From: Muribaculaceae bacterium
GTDB lineage: Bacteria; Bacteroidota; Bacteroidia; Bacteroidales; Muribaculaceae
Length of the DNA: 13,994 nucleotides
Reading direction: 5' to 3'
Assembly: GCA_009775535.1 (NCBI GenBank)
Contig: VSPW01000030.1
Location: 1 to 13,994, forward strand
In this document: positions 7,154 through 13,994 of the stretch, piece by piece
How the letters are laid out: each line of letters begins with the position of its first letter
Numbering within the stretch: the stretch's first letter is position 1
Translations under genes and position numbers: made by a program
Notes under the pieces: model-generated
Seen by the model: only the letters and a program-made list of their open reading frames with translations
What the model was told of the DNA's origin: nothing
The model's database searches: none

Positions 7154-8368
7154 CTATAGTTGTTTTTCCGGTGTGAAAATTACGATTCTGTTCCAGTTGT
7201 TTGTTTCATATGGCTGTGTGTCGCTGCCAAGGGCAGAAATCGAAAGGCGGTCAGGATTTATGCCATATTTATTGACAAGTATGTCATAGACAGCCTGTGC
7301 GCGGCGCTTTGACAGTTGCATGTTGTATTTGCTGGTGCCGGTGTTTTTATCGGCATATCCCTGTATGGTCACGTTCTGGTTGGGATTTGATTTCATCCAT
7401 TGTCCGATATTATAGACGTTCACCATTTCCTCGTCTGAGATGCGGTCTGAATCAATTTGAAACCGTACGGTAGACATCAATGTGTTTGTTTCAATGATTT
7501 CAGCTTTCTCCTCAACGACTTCGGGGCATGGAAGTTGTGCCTCTGCAGCTGCAAGTGCTGCCGTGGTTGTTGCCACTTGGCCACGCAGGTCGTTGACCTG
7601 GTTGTTAAGGTCGCTTATGTATGACAGATAGTCGCAAGGGTTGTAGCTCTTGAAGTCTGAACCGCCAATATTGAAAATGAAGCCTCCCATGGCAGAGATA
7701 TTTATATCGACAGGACGTGAGCCTACGTAGTTGTTGAAATTGTCGCCATAGAATTGGGCGCGTCCTTCTGCATAGAAGTCTACATAGCGGCAGAGCCTGA
7801 ACCGAAGCTGTATGCCGGCAGATACGGGGAGCAGCCACTGGTTCTTTTTGACAGCGCCGTGACGGTTCAGGTGGTCACCGTTGCGTGGTGAGAAATCCCA
7901 TACATATGTTCCTCCAAGGCCTACATACGGGACTATCGAGAATACACGCTTTGGGTTGACGTTGAAAGAATTGAACATATCCCACATGAAATCGACATTG
8001 GCATTGACATATTTAGCTTTGCAGTATGTCTGTGTGTCGTAATTTATGGCACCTCCAAGGAAGCTCATGCGCCAGCCGATATAAGGGCTGAACCATTTTC
8101 CGAATCCGGCAGTGTATCCTGCTGTAATGTGGCGTCCGGCCTTACTGCCGTCATCAAGGAAATTTTCCACGTATGGGACATTGATGCCTGCACCCAGCTG
8201 GATGAACCAATTGTCGCGTGATGTGGAGTAATATCGGTCTTTACAATCAGTTATCTCGCCATAAACTACATCCTCCTGTACTACAATCTCGGTATCCTGT
8301 GCATAGGCCTTACCTGAAGCCAGCAATGAGCCGATGGCTACAATTGCTAAAAGTACATTCTTTCTCAT
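7154..8368 (-). CDS. OmpA-family outer membrane protein (beta-barrel plus peptidoglycan-binding domain)
   Basis: 404 residues from ATG 8368 (MRKNVLLAI), chosen because it gives a compact signal peptide ending AYAQ at 21-24; an in-frame ATG at 8380 would add four residues. Residues about 45-238 alternate in the manner of an outer-membrane barrel with many aromatic strand ends (WFIQLGAGINVPYVENF, VPYVGLGGTYVWDF, FYAEGRAQFYGDNF). A short helical or coiled-coil linker follows (252-279, LNNQVNDLRG and Ala-rich), then a Cys-Pro hinge. The OmpA C-terminal domain spans about 295-402: TIQGYADKNTG with Asp340 and LSKRRA with Arg356 match the peptidoglycan diaminopimelate-binding positions, and WNRIVIF ends the fold. 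It tethers outer membrane to peptidoglycan. The 153-base region upstream is AT-rich; the best -7 candidate, TTTATTTG at 8492-8499, is one base off consensus and lacks a -33 box. A strong terminator follows. Confidence 0.95.
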   Translation of the reverse strand: MRKNVLLAIVAIGSLLASGKAYAQDTEIVVQEDVVYGEITDCKDRYYSTSRDNWFIQLGAGINVPYVENFLDDGSKAGRHITAGYTAGFGKWFSPYIGWRMSFLGGAINYDTQTYCKAKYVNANVDFMWDMFNSFNVNPKRVFSIVPYVGLGGTYVWDFSPRNGDHLNRHGAVKKNQWLLPVSAGIQLRFRLCRYVDFYAEGRAQFYGDNFNNYVGSRPVDINISAMGGFIFNIGGSDFKSYNPCDYLSYISDLNNQVNDLRGQVATTTAALAAAEAQLPCPEVVEEKAEIIETNTLMSTVRFQIDSDRISDEEMVNVYNIGQWMKSNPNQNVTIQGYADKNTGTSKYNMQLSKRRAQAVYDILVNKYGINPDRLSISALGSDTQPYETNNWNRIVIFTPEKQL

Positions 8369-8521
8369 TGTTAATCGCATTAAAATTAAACATCATTATC
8401 AGTTAAAAGCATTATTGTAAAATAGCTGAAACTATTTTGAATTTCTTTTGCTTTTAATAACGAAAAACGCAGAGAATGGGTTCAGCAAATTCAAATAAAT
8501 TACATATGGTGTCCCTATCTT

Positions 8522-9808
8522 TCAGCTTGGTGATGCTATGGAAATTCTGGCCTGTGCCGGGTTGATGTGACAATAGGCAGTCTCCATTATGGATTGTGGT
8601 GTCATGTTGTTGATTATTTCCTGCTGGCTTTTGAAGTACCCTTCAGGTACGCCCGTGGTCAGCCTTAATGAGTGATAGGCGGAGATATCGAAAGGGGTGT
8701 CCAATACCGCTGCCAGCTGCGACATCGCAAAAGCGCGGAGACGTTCCAGCTCGTCTTTGCCCATTGGCTTCGTGCGCAGGCGTTCGATCTCCTTCATGGT
8801 TTCTTCGATCACAGCATCGGTATATGCATGGTCTTGCTGGGACTGTATTGTGATGTATGCACCGTTGAGTGCCCCCATAAGGGCACTGCTAATGCCATAT
8901 GTGTAGCCTTTGTCTTCACGAATGTTGGACATCAGCCTGCTTCCAAAATAACCGCCGAGCGCCATTACCGCCAGGCGTAACTGTATGTAATCGCGGTGTC
9001 CCCGGTCAATTGCAGGGAATGAGATATTGACAGCGCTTTGCAGGGAGCCGTCAACGGTTATTTTTTCTATACCGGGCGAAGATGCCCGGTATCCTATGAT
9101 GCTGATGGGGTACGGAGTGCCGTTTGCCTTTGATGTGTACCGCTCAAGATTTTGAAGGACTATGTCCCTTGTCTTGTCTGAGATTTGACCGGTGAGGAAA
9201 ACATTTAGTCCGGCAGATGACATGCATATAGCCTGTTCCACCTCGAGCAATGTCCGCCTGTCCAGTGACATGATTGAATCTACGGTAGGGGTTTGCGCAT
9301 CGGGATGGCTACTACCCATTATGCGGGCTGCATTTAGGCGTGATACCCGGTAGGATACTTTGTTTTGCGCTAATGTCAACCTTTCTGCTGCGGCCCTTAG
9401 GTTTGCCTGTATAATGTTTTCCGGCATCTCCGGATTGGTTATGCAGTCAAAAATTGATGGTAAAAGGTGCTCAAGGCGGGATGTAAGGCATGTCAGATGC
9501 ATGGAAGAATGATGCTCCGATACCTGAGTGGAAAGAGAAGCACCATTGAAATCAATCATGTCGTCCATGATGTGCGGTGGGATTTCCGGTGAGCCTTCAC
9601 GAATGAGCTGCATGGCCAAAGATAGGGCTTCACGCGGCATAACATCGGATGTACCACCATTCCATATCATTGACAGTTTGCATATTTGTCCGTTGCCGTG
9701 GTTGAGTTCATGGAATGTGATTCCAGAATGGAGTAGGGTACAACGCTCCTCAGGCAGATGCAGGCTGCCAAAAGGTTTTGTCTGTGGTTTTTTTGAACGG
9801 TCGAGCAT
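8522..9808 (-). CDS. M16-family (insulinase-like) protein without the zinc-binding motif
   Basis: 428 residues from ATG 9808, 8 bases after the kdsB stop; the frame can be extended to a TTG at 9847 inside kdsB, but that is a poor start. The C-terminal half carries the M16 signature GGYFGSRLMSNIREDKGYTYG at about 285-304, followed by the typical helix and strand pattern. The N-terminal half has the M16 order of strands, but the position of the catalytic HxxEH motif reads LSLAMQLIREGS (about 62-73), without the His and Glu zinc ligands. No signal peptide is obvious. Known M16 enzymes often work as an active plus an inactive subunit, so this is probably a non-catalytic M16 homologue, either a partner for a protease encoded elsewhere or a repurposed fold. 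It is co-transcribed with kdsB by spacing; no functional link to KDO synthesis is evident. Confidence 0.88.
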   Translation of the reverse strand: MLDRSKKPQTKPFGSLHLPEERCTLLHSGITFHELNHGNGQICKLSMIWNGGTSDVMPREALSLAMQLIREGSPEIPPHIMDDMIDFNGASLSTQVSEHHSSMHLTCLTSRLEHLLPSIFDCITNPEMPENIIQANLRAAAERLTLAQNKVSYRVSRLNAARIMGSSHPDAQTPTVDSIMSLDRRTLLEVEQAICMSSAGLNVFLTGQISDKTRDIVLQNLERYTSKANGTPYPISIIGYRASSPGIEKITVDGSLQSAVNISFPAIDRGHRDYIQLRLAVMALGGYFGSRLMSNIREDKGYTYGISSALMGALNGAYITIQSQQDHAYTDAVIEETMKEIERLRTKPMGKDELERLRAFAMSQLAAVLDTPFDISAYHSLRLTTGVPEGYFKSQQEIINNMTPQSIMETAYCHINPAQARISIASPS

Positions 9809-9816
9809 GGTTCTGT

Positions 9817-10581
9817 CTAAAGGTTGTTGCCGGCGGCAAAACGGCAAGCTTTTTCAAGGTCTTCAGGAGTGTCTATGCCTATGGTCTTGCATGCGGTTAT
9901 CGCTGTGCGTATGCGGTATCCGTTTTGAAGCCACCGTAGTTGTTCCAGGCTTTCATCTATTTCAAGAGATGACTGTGGCAGCTGTGTGATATTGTGCAGT
10001 GTCTCTGCACGGTAGGCATACATGCCGACATGTGTATAGAACACAGATTTGCTGGTCCATTCTTCCCAAGGGTAGTTCCTTACATACGGTATGATGGACC
10101 GACTGAAATACAAGGCGTTCATTTGGTTGTCCATTACCACTTTTGGCGTATTTTTGTCAAACAATGCCTCAAATCCGTCATCAGGGTTGAAACGGCGTAC
10201 CAGTGTAGCGATATCTACTGCCGGATCATTGAAGCATCCTTTTAGAGATTCAATCTGCTCAGGATTTACAAAAGGTTCATCGCCTTGTATGTTTATTACA
10301 ACAGATGCTTTAGATCCAGTCAGGTCGTAGGCCTCACATATACGGTCAGTGCCGCTTCGGTGTTCTCCGGATGTCATCACTGCGTTTCCTCCGAAAGCTT
10401 CAACAGTTTGCATTATGCGTGTGTCATCCGTGGCCACAATGACAGTGTCAAGGGCTTTGGATGCCTGACGGTATACACGTTCTATCATTGTGATGTCACC
10501 TATTTTAGCCAATGGCTTTCCGGGGAAACGTGATGATGCAAAACGTGCAGGTATTATTCCTATGAAATCTTTATTGTCCAT
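9817..10581 (-). CDS. kdsB: 3-deoxy-manno-octulosonate cytidylyltransferase (CMP-KDO synthetase)
   Basis: 254 residues from ATG 10581. The enzyme joins KDO to CTP to give CMP-KDO and pyrophosphate in the cytoplasm, activating KDO for the lipopolysaccharide inner core. Visible family motifs: IIPARFASSRFPGKPL at 9-24 (nucleotide-binding loop), SGEHRSGTDRICEAYD at 71-86, VINIQGDEPFVNP at 95-107 with the metal-binding Asp of QGDEP, YTHVGMYAYR, SLEQLRWLQNG and IGIDTPEDL near the end. Length is typical of the family (about 250). An upstream ATG at 10611 and TTG at 10617 extend the frame, but they fall in or just after a perfect -7 box (10615-10622), so 10581 is preferred. It is the first gene of a two-gene unit with the M16-like gene and diverges from the POT transporter. 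Confidence 0.97.
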   Translation of the reverse strand: MDNKDFIGIIPARFASSRFPGKPLAKIGDITMIERVYRQASKALDTVIVATDDTRIMQTVEAFGGNAVMTSGEHRSGTDRICEAYDLTGSKASVVINIQGDEPFVNPEQIESLKGCFNDPAVDIATLVRRFNPDDGFEALFDKNTPKVVMDNQMNALYFSRSIIPYVRNYPWEEWTSKSVFYTHVGMYAYRAETLHNITQLPQSSLEIDESLEQLRWLQNGYRIRTAITACKTIGIDTPEDLEKACRFAAGNNL

Positions 10582-10614
10582 GTATCCTGAATAAGTATAA
10601 TTGTTAATCATACG

Positions 10615-10622
10615 CAAAATTA
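10615..10622 (-). promoter_or_regulatory. -7 box of the kdsB promoter
   Basis: Minus-strand TAATTTTG matches the Bacteroidales -7 consensus TAnnTTTG exactly. No clear TTTG is present 19-21 bp upstream. Transcription would start around 10607-10609, leaving a leader of about 26-28 bases before ATG 10581. This is the main reason for rejecting the longer kdsB starts. Confidence 0.6.
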
Positions 10623-10688
10623 GTATAAAAATTGGTATGTAATTGTGGTGAATGTGGTTATACTGGCTAAAAATTAAAGAATTTTTAC

Positions 10689-10696
10689 TATCTTAG
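10689..10696 (+). promoter_or_regulatory. -7 box of the POT-transporter promoter
   Basis: TATCTTAG, one mismatch from TAnnTTTG, followed by CACC as in many Bacteroidales promoters. The -33 region is poor (TGGC at 10664-10667, 21-bp spacer). Predicted transcription start is near 10703-10706, giving an AT-rich leader of about 45-50 bases before ATG 10752. Divergent from the kdsB box 66 bp away. Confidence 0.5.
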
Positions 10697-10751
10697 CACC
10701 CGTAAACCATTCGGTAATAATATCAATAAATAATCATCCTAATATTTAATT

Positions 10752-12275
10752 ATGTTCAAAGACCAACCCAAAGGGCTGATTCCAGCAGCCTTAAGCAACA
10801 TGGGCGAGCGTTTCGGATATTATATCATGAACGCTGTTCTTGTGCTGTTCCTTTGCTCAAAGTTCGGATTGAGCGATGAGACCAGTACATTGATCTATTC
10901 ATTTTTTTATGCAGGAATATATGTCCTAAGCCTTGTGGGGGGATATATCGCAGATAAATTCCAGGATTATAAGGGTACGATCATCAAAGGATTGATAATA
11001 ATGGCCTTAGGCTATGGCGTGCTGGCTATACCTATCCTTTCAACATCAGATAATATAAACTGGCTGTTGCCGCTGACATGTTTTGCCCTGTTCCTTATCG
11101 CATTTGGCAACGGTCTGTTCAAAGGCAATCTCCAGGCAATTGTCGGCCAGCTATATGACAATCCACGTTATGCAGATAAACGTGATTCAGGTTTCCAGAT
11201 TTTTTATGTATTCATCAATATCGGTGGATTGATAGCCCCGTTCGTAGCACCAATGCTGCGTAGCTGGTGGCTAGGAGAACATGGAATGGCCTATAATGCA
11301 GATCTGCCACGCCTGTGCCACGAATACTTGTCGCTTGGCGACTCGATGAATATGGAGAACATCAATAATCTATACGCCCTTATTACAGCGGTAGGCGGTA
11401 GTGCGGCTTCAGATGTTCAGTCTTTTTGCCAGAAATACCTTGAGGTGTTCAATACTGGTATACATTACTCGTTCATAGCATCGATTGTCGCAATGCTCAT
11501 TTCATTGGCTATCTTCATTGCCAGCAAGAAAGGGTTGCCCAATCCGTCCAAGAAGGAGGATATCAAGTCGGTCAATTATACACCGGAGGAACGTGCTGCC
11601 ATGGCAAATGAGATCAAGCGTCGCATGTATGCACTTTTTGCTGTTCTGGGTATAGCCATATTCTTCTGGTTCTCTTTCCATCAGAACGGTACTTCGCTGT
11701 CCTTGTTCGCACGCGACTTCGTAAAGACAGATGCTATAGCCCCTGAGGTATGGCAGGCTGTAAATCCATTCTTTGTGATTGTGCTTACGCCTGTAATCAT
11801 GGCGATATTCTCGGCGCTCTCTCGCCGTGGGAAGGAAATATCCACTCCGCGCAAGATTGCTATCGGTATGGGAATTGCCGGGCTTGCATATCTGTTCTTG
11901 GCAATATACAGCTACTTTATGGATTACCCATCGGCGGAAGTGTTCAAAGCAATGGGCTCTTCGGCTACAGCTACATTGAAGAGCGGATGGTGGATCATGT
12001 TTGTGATCTATTTCTTCCTTACTGTCGCCGAGCTGTTTATTTCGCCTCTGGGGCTGTCGTTTGTATCGAAGGTTGCTCCAAAGCACATGCAGGGGCTATG
12101 CCAGGGCCTTTGGTTAGGGGCTACCGCAGTCGGCAACCTCTTGCTGTTCCTTGGCCCGTTGATGTATAACAAGTGGCCTATCTGGGAGGCTTGGGGTGTG
12201 TTCCTGGTTGTCTGCCTTATTTCCATGTTTGTAATGCTTGGAATGGTGAAGTGGCTTGAACGGATCGCAAAATAA
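10752..12275 (+). CDS. POT/PTR-family proton-coupled transporter (MFS), likely oligopeptide uptake
   Basis: 507 residues with about 12-14 membrane helices, a typical MFS/POT size. The POT motif at the first helix, normally ExxERFxYY, reads NMGERFGYY at 16-24, so Glu19, Arg20 and the Tyr pair are kept but the first Glu is Asn16. An MFS loop motif follows (GGYIADKFQDYKG, about 63-75). A PTR2 signature, FQIFYVFINIGGL, is complete at 148-160, and Lys124 sits in the GNGLFKGN segment where family members have KPN. Long hydrophobic helices continue to the end (LFISPLGLSFVSKVAPKHMQGL near 430). The family moves di- and tripeptides into the cytoplasm with protons; substrate here is inferred from family only and could differ given the altered motif. 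ATG 10752 is the first start after its promoter. Single-gene unit closed by the terminator at 12298. Confidence 0.92.
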   Translation: MFKDQPKGLIPAALSNMGERFGYYIMNAVLVLFLCSKFGLSDETSTLIYSFFYAGIYVLSLVGGYIADKFQDYKGTIIKGLIIMALGYGVLAIPILSTSDNINWLLPLTCFALFLIAFGNGLFKGNLQAIVGQLYDNPRYADKRDSGFQIFYVFINIGGLIAPFVAPMLRSWWLGEHGMAYNADLPRLCHEYLSLGDSMNMENINNLYALITAVGGSAASDVQSFCQKYLEVFNTGIHYSFIASIVAMLISLAIFIASKKGLPNPSKKEDIKSVNYTPEERAAMANEIKRRMYALFAVLGIAIFFWFSFHQNGTSLSLFARDFVKTDAIAPEVWQAVNPFFVIVLTPVIMAIFSALSRRGKEISTPRKIAIGMGIAGLAYLFLAIYSYFMDYPSAEVFKAMGSSATATLKSGWWIMFVIYFFLTVAELFISPLGLSFVSKVAPKHMQGLCQGLWLGATAVGNLLLFLGPLMYNKWPIWEAWGVFLVVCLISMFVMLGMVKWLERIAK

Positions 12276-12297
12276 ATTCAGTATCATAGACATATTG

Positions 12298-12334
12298 CCG
12301 TCCTGGTGTGAGAATAAGCATCAGGACGGTTTTT
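12298..12334 (+). terminator. Rho-independent terminator after the POT transporter
   Basis: An 11-bp stem (12298-12308 with 12319-12329, one G-U pair, GC-rich CCGTCCTG arm), a 10-base loop, then five T at 12330-12334. It lies 22 bases after the transporter stop and 23 bases before the antiporter ATG, so the antiporter should have its own promoter or rely on read-through. Confidence 0.88.
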
Positions 12335-12342
12335 CTAACAGA

Positions 12343-12350
12343 TAAAATTG
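12343..12350 (+). promoter_or_regulatory. Possible -7 box for the antiporter
   Basis: TAAAATTG, one mismatch from TAnnTTTG, in the 23 bases between the terminator and ATG 12358. No TTTG -33 element is seen; only T-rich terminator sequence precedes it. It would place transcription start almost at the ATG, so a leaderless message or read-through is the alternative. Weak evidence. Confidence 0.25.
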
Positions 12351-12357
12351 TTTCCAT

Positions 12358-13842
12358 ATGGAAATAACGCCTGGAAATGTGATGTTTGTTGTTGCGGTAT
12401 TGCTGTTTTTCAGTGTGCTTATAGGTAAGGTCGGGAGCAAGTATGGAATGCCTGCCCTCCTGCTTTTTTTGGGGGTAGGTATGCTTGCAGGGGTCGATGG
12501 TTTTGGCATACATTTCGATAATGCTGCCACAGCGGAATTTATAGGTATGATATCATTGAGTATCATATTGTTTTCCGGAGGATTGGATACCGACTTCCGT
12601 CAAATACGTCCAGTGCTTGCGCCTGGGATTGTGCTTGCTACTGTCGGTGTATTGATTACTACAGTAATTACAGGATGCTTTATCCATGAGATGATGCGGC
12701 TATTTTTACCGCAATATGCCTTCGGTTGGGCAGAATCGTTGTTGTTGGCCTCAATTATGTCGTCAACAGATTCGGCATCCGTATTCTCGATATTGAATTC
12801 ATCGGGAATTGGTCTGAAACAGCGGCTGAAGCCGATGCTGGAGTTGGAGAGCGGGTCCAATGATCCGATGGCTTATCTGCTGGTGGTACTGATGATTTCT
12901 GTTATTGAGAGTGGGGCTGATTTCAGTGGCGCGATTGTGTGGGATTCTGTGCTTTCGTTGGCGGTGCAGCTTACAGTAGGGGCGTTATGTGGAATAGGCG
13001 TAGGTTTCCTTACCGTTAAGGCCGTGAATGCCATAAACACTCCTAATGAGTTCCTGTATCCTGTGCTGGTGATTTCTTGCTGTTTTTTTGCGTATACGGT
13101 GACCAGCATGATAGGCGGGAACGGGTATCTGGCAGTATATGTAGCCGGACTGGTAGTAGGTAACAAACGGTTGGCCCTAAAGCGGACTATCGCAACTTTT
13201 TTTGGCGGGTTCACGTGGCTGGTACAGATACTCATGTTTCTGACGCTTGGCCTGCTGGTCAATCCGAATGAATTGCTTTATATAATATGGCCAGGATTGT
13301 GTCTTGGCGTGTTTATGATACTGATAGCACGTCCAGTAGCGGTATTTGTGTCATTGGCGGCTTTCCGCAAGTTTACATTTAAGGCGCGCGTGTATATCAG
13401 TTGGGTAGGACTGCGTGGGGCTGTCCCTATTATATTTGCGACATATGCCCTTATGTCGCCAGGTGTTGAGCATGCCAGGTTTATGTTTAATCTGGTGTTC
13501 TTTATAACAATACTGTCGTTGATAATACAGGGGACATCCGTTACATCCATGGCAAGATGGCTCGGGCTGTCAGAAACTGCGTCATCCAGGGAATTCAATA
13601 TGGATCTTCCTGATGAGGTGTCTGCGGCAATGAAAGAGCTGAGGGTTACGCCTGGTATGCTGTCTGACGGTACGAGGCTTTGTGAAATGAGCCTTCCGGA
13701 GCATACATTGGTCATATTGGTCAAGCGGGAAGGGAAATATCTTATACCAAGTGGAAATACGCGGCTGTATATAGGGGATTGCCTTTTGCTTATATCGCGT
13801 GATGAAAGCCGCCTGGCGGAGTTGGTGCAAAATATGGCATAA
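12358..13842 (+). CDS. CPA1-family K+/H+ (cation/proton) antiporter, CvrA/NhaP2-like, with TrkA-C-like domain
   Basis: 494 residues: about 12-13 membrane helices up to residue 402, then a soluble C-terminal domain. Exchange-site features are present: SSTDSASVFS with Asp138 (about 135-144), and LESGSNDPMA with Glu164, Asn168 and Asp169, the CPA1 ND-type motif. WVGLRGAVPI at 349-358 is another CPA1 hallmark. Residues about 415-494 (LCEMSLPEHTLVILVKREG, IPSGNTRLYIGDCLLLIS) look like a TrkA-C/RCK-C regulatory domain, as in CvrA/NhaP2 proteins that expel K+ or Na+ in exchange for protons during osmotic or pH stress. Length and domain order fit that subgroup. The exact cation is not decided by sequence. 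ATG 12358 gives the expected N-terminal helix. No terminator is obvious in the 152 bases after the gene. Confidence 0.93.
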   Translation: MEITPGNVMFVVAVLLFFSVLIGKVGSKYGMPALLLFLGVGMLAGVDGFGIHFDNAATAEFIGMISLSIILFSGGLDTDFRQIRPVLAPGIVLATVGVLITTVITGCFIHEMMRLFLPQYAFGWAESLLLASIMSSTDSASVFSILNSSGIGLKQRLKPMLELESGSNDPMAYLLVVLMISVIESGADFSGAIVWDSVLSLAVQLTVGALCGIGVGFLTVKAVNAINTPNEFLYPVLVISCCFFAYTVTSMIGGNGYLAVYVAGLVVGNKRLALKRTIATFFGGFTWLVQILMFLTLGLLVNPNELLYIIWPGLCLGVFMILIARPVAVFVSLAAFRKFTFKARVYISWVGLRGAVPIIFATYALMSPGVEHARFMFNLVFFITILSLIIQGTSVTSMARWLGLSETASSREFNMDLPDEVSAAMKELRVTPGMLSDGTRLCEMSLPEHTLVILVKREGKYLIPSGNTRLYIGDCLLLISRDESRLAELVQNMA

Positions 13843-13933
13843 AATAAATACATAGCGGAATAGCAATTTTTCAGGAAACTTAAATTAAAAAAGCCATATT
13901 TATTCTATCCGGACGAAAAATTGTCAAATTCCT

Positions 13934-13964
13934 TTTGCCATTTCATGGAATATGCGTACATTTG
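13934..13964 (+). promoter_or_regulatory. Consensus Bacteroidales promoter reading out of the right edge
   Basis: TTTG at 13934-13937, a 19-bp spacer, and TACATTTG at 13957-13964: both boxes match the sigma-ABfr consensus (TTTG, 19-21 bp, TAnnTTTG) exactly. Transcription should start near 13970-13973 and run to the right into a gene outside the window; no start codon frame can be judged here. Confidence 0.8.
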
Positions 13965-13994
13965 CAGGCCATTACAAGTAACCATTGCCTTACC

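Noticed and set aside
9809..9847. N-terminal extension of the M16-like protein to a TTG start
   Set aside because: It would overlap the 3' end of kdsB and adds a basic stretch not typical of the family; ATG 9808 is 8 bases after the kdsB stop.
10582..10617. N-terminal extension of KdsB to ATG 10611 or TTG 10617
   Set aside because: These codons overlap or immediately follow a perfect -7 box, and the KdsB family starts shortly before the IIPAR motif.
11502..12086. 194-codon minus-strand open frame opposite the POT transporter
   Set aside because: The transporter frame carries family motifs and membrane helices; the antisense product is charged, Cys- and His-rich and matches nothing.
13278..13853. 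191-codon minus-strand open frame opposite the antiporter
   Set aside because: Antisense to the TrkA-C-like domain and last membrane helices of a clear antiporter.

Overview
The window looks like chromosomal DNA from a member of the Bacteroidales, possibly close to Muribaculaceae or Prevotellaceae; the family placement is inference. The evidence is an OmpA-family protein of the Bacteroidales type, a KdsB/M16-like gene pair, and a right-edge promoter that matches the Bacteroidales sigma-ABfr pattern exactly (TTTG, 19 bp, TAnnTTTG). No rRNA, tRNA, CRISPR array, insertion sequence or integrase was seen, and no gene-free stretch exceeds 300 bases.

Bases 1-7046, all minus strand: a tight six-gene cluster with spacings of 70, 18, 12, -4 and 41 bases. 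Read 5' to 3' it encodes a four-helix membrane protein (6390-7046), a 1026-residue tubulin/FtsZ-like GTPase (3239-6319), a zinc ribbon-membrane-Ig-MORN protein (2402-3220), two exported proteins of unknown function (1184-2389 and 333-1187, joined by an ATGA overlap), and the start of a third exported protein that runs off the left edge (1-291). This is the most novel part of the window. A cytoplasmic nucleotide-driven filament-type protein is encoded with membrane and periplasmic partners, which suggests an undescribed envelope-linked cytoskeletal system. The reading frame of the first gene begins at an eight-G tract and has no ATG in frame, so it may be switched by slippage or carry a one-base sequence error.

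Bases 7095-7140: a 20-bp perfect hairpin terminator separates this cluster from the upstream OmpA-family gene (7154-8368, minus), an outer-membrane barrel with a peptidoglycan-binding tail.

Bases 8522-10581, minus: a two-gene unit of kdsB (CMP-KDO synthesis for lipopolysaccharide) and an M16-fold protein that lacks the zinc-binding motif. A perfect -7 box at 10615-10622 fixes the kdsB start downstream of the longest reading frame.

Bases 10752-13842, plus: a POT/PTR-type transporter with its own -7 box, a clear rho-independent terminator (12298-12334), then a CPA1-type K+/H+ antiporter with a C-terminal TrkA-C-like domain. A strong promoter at 13934-13964 points out of the right edge towards a gene not contained here.
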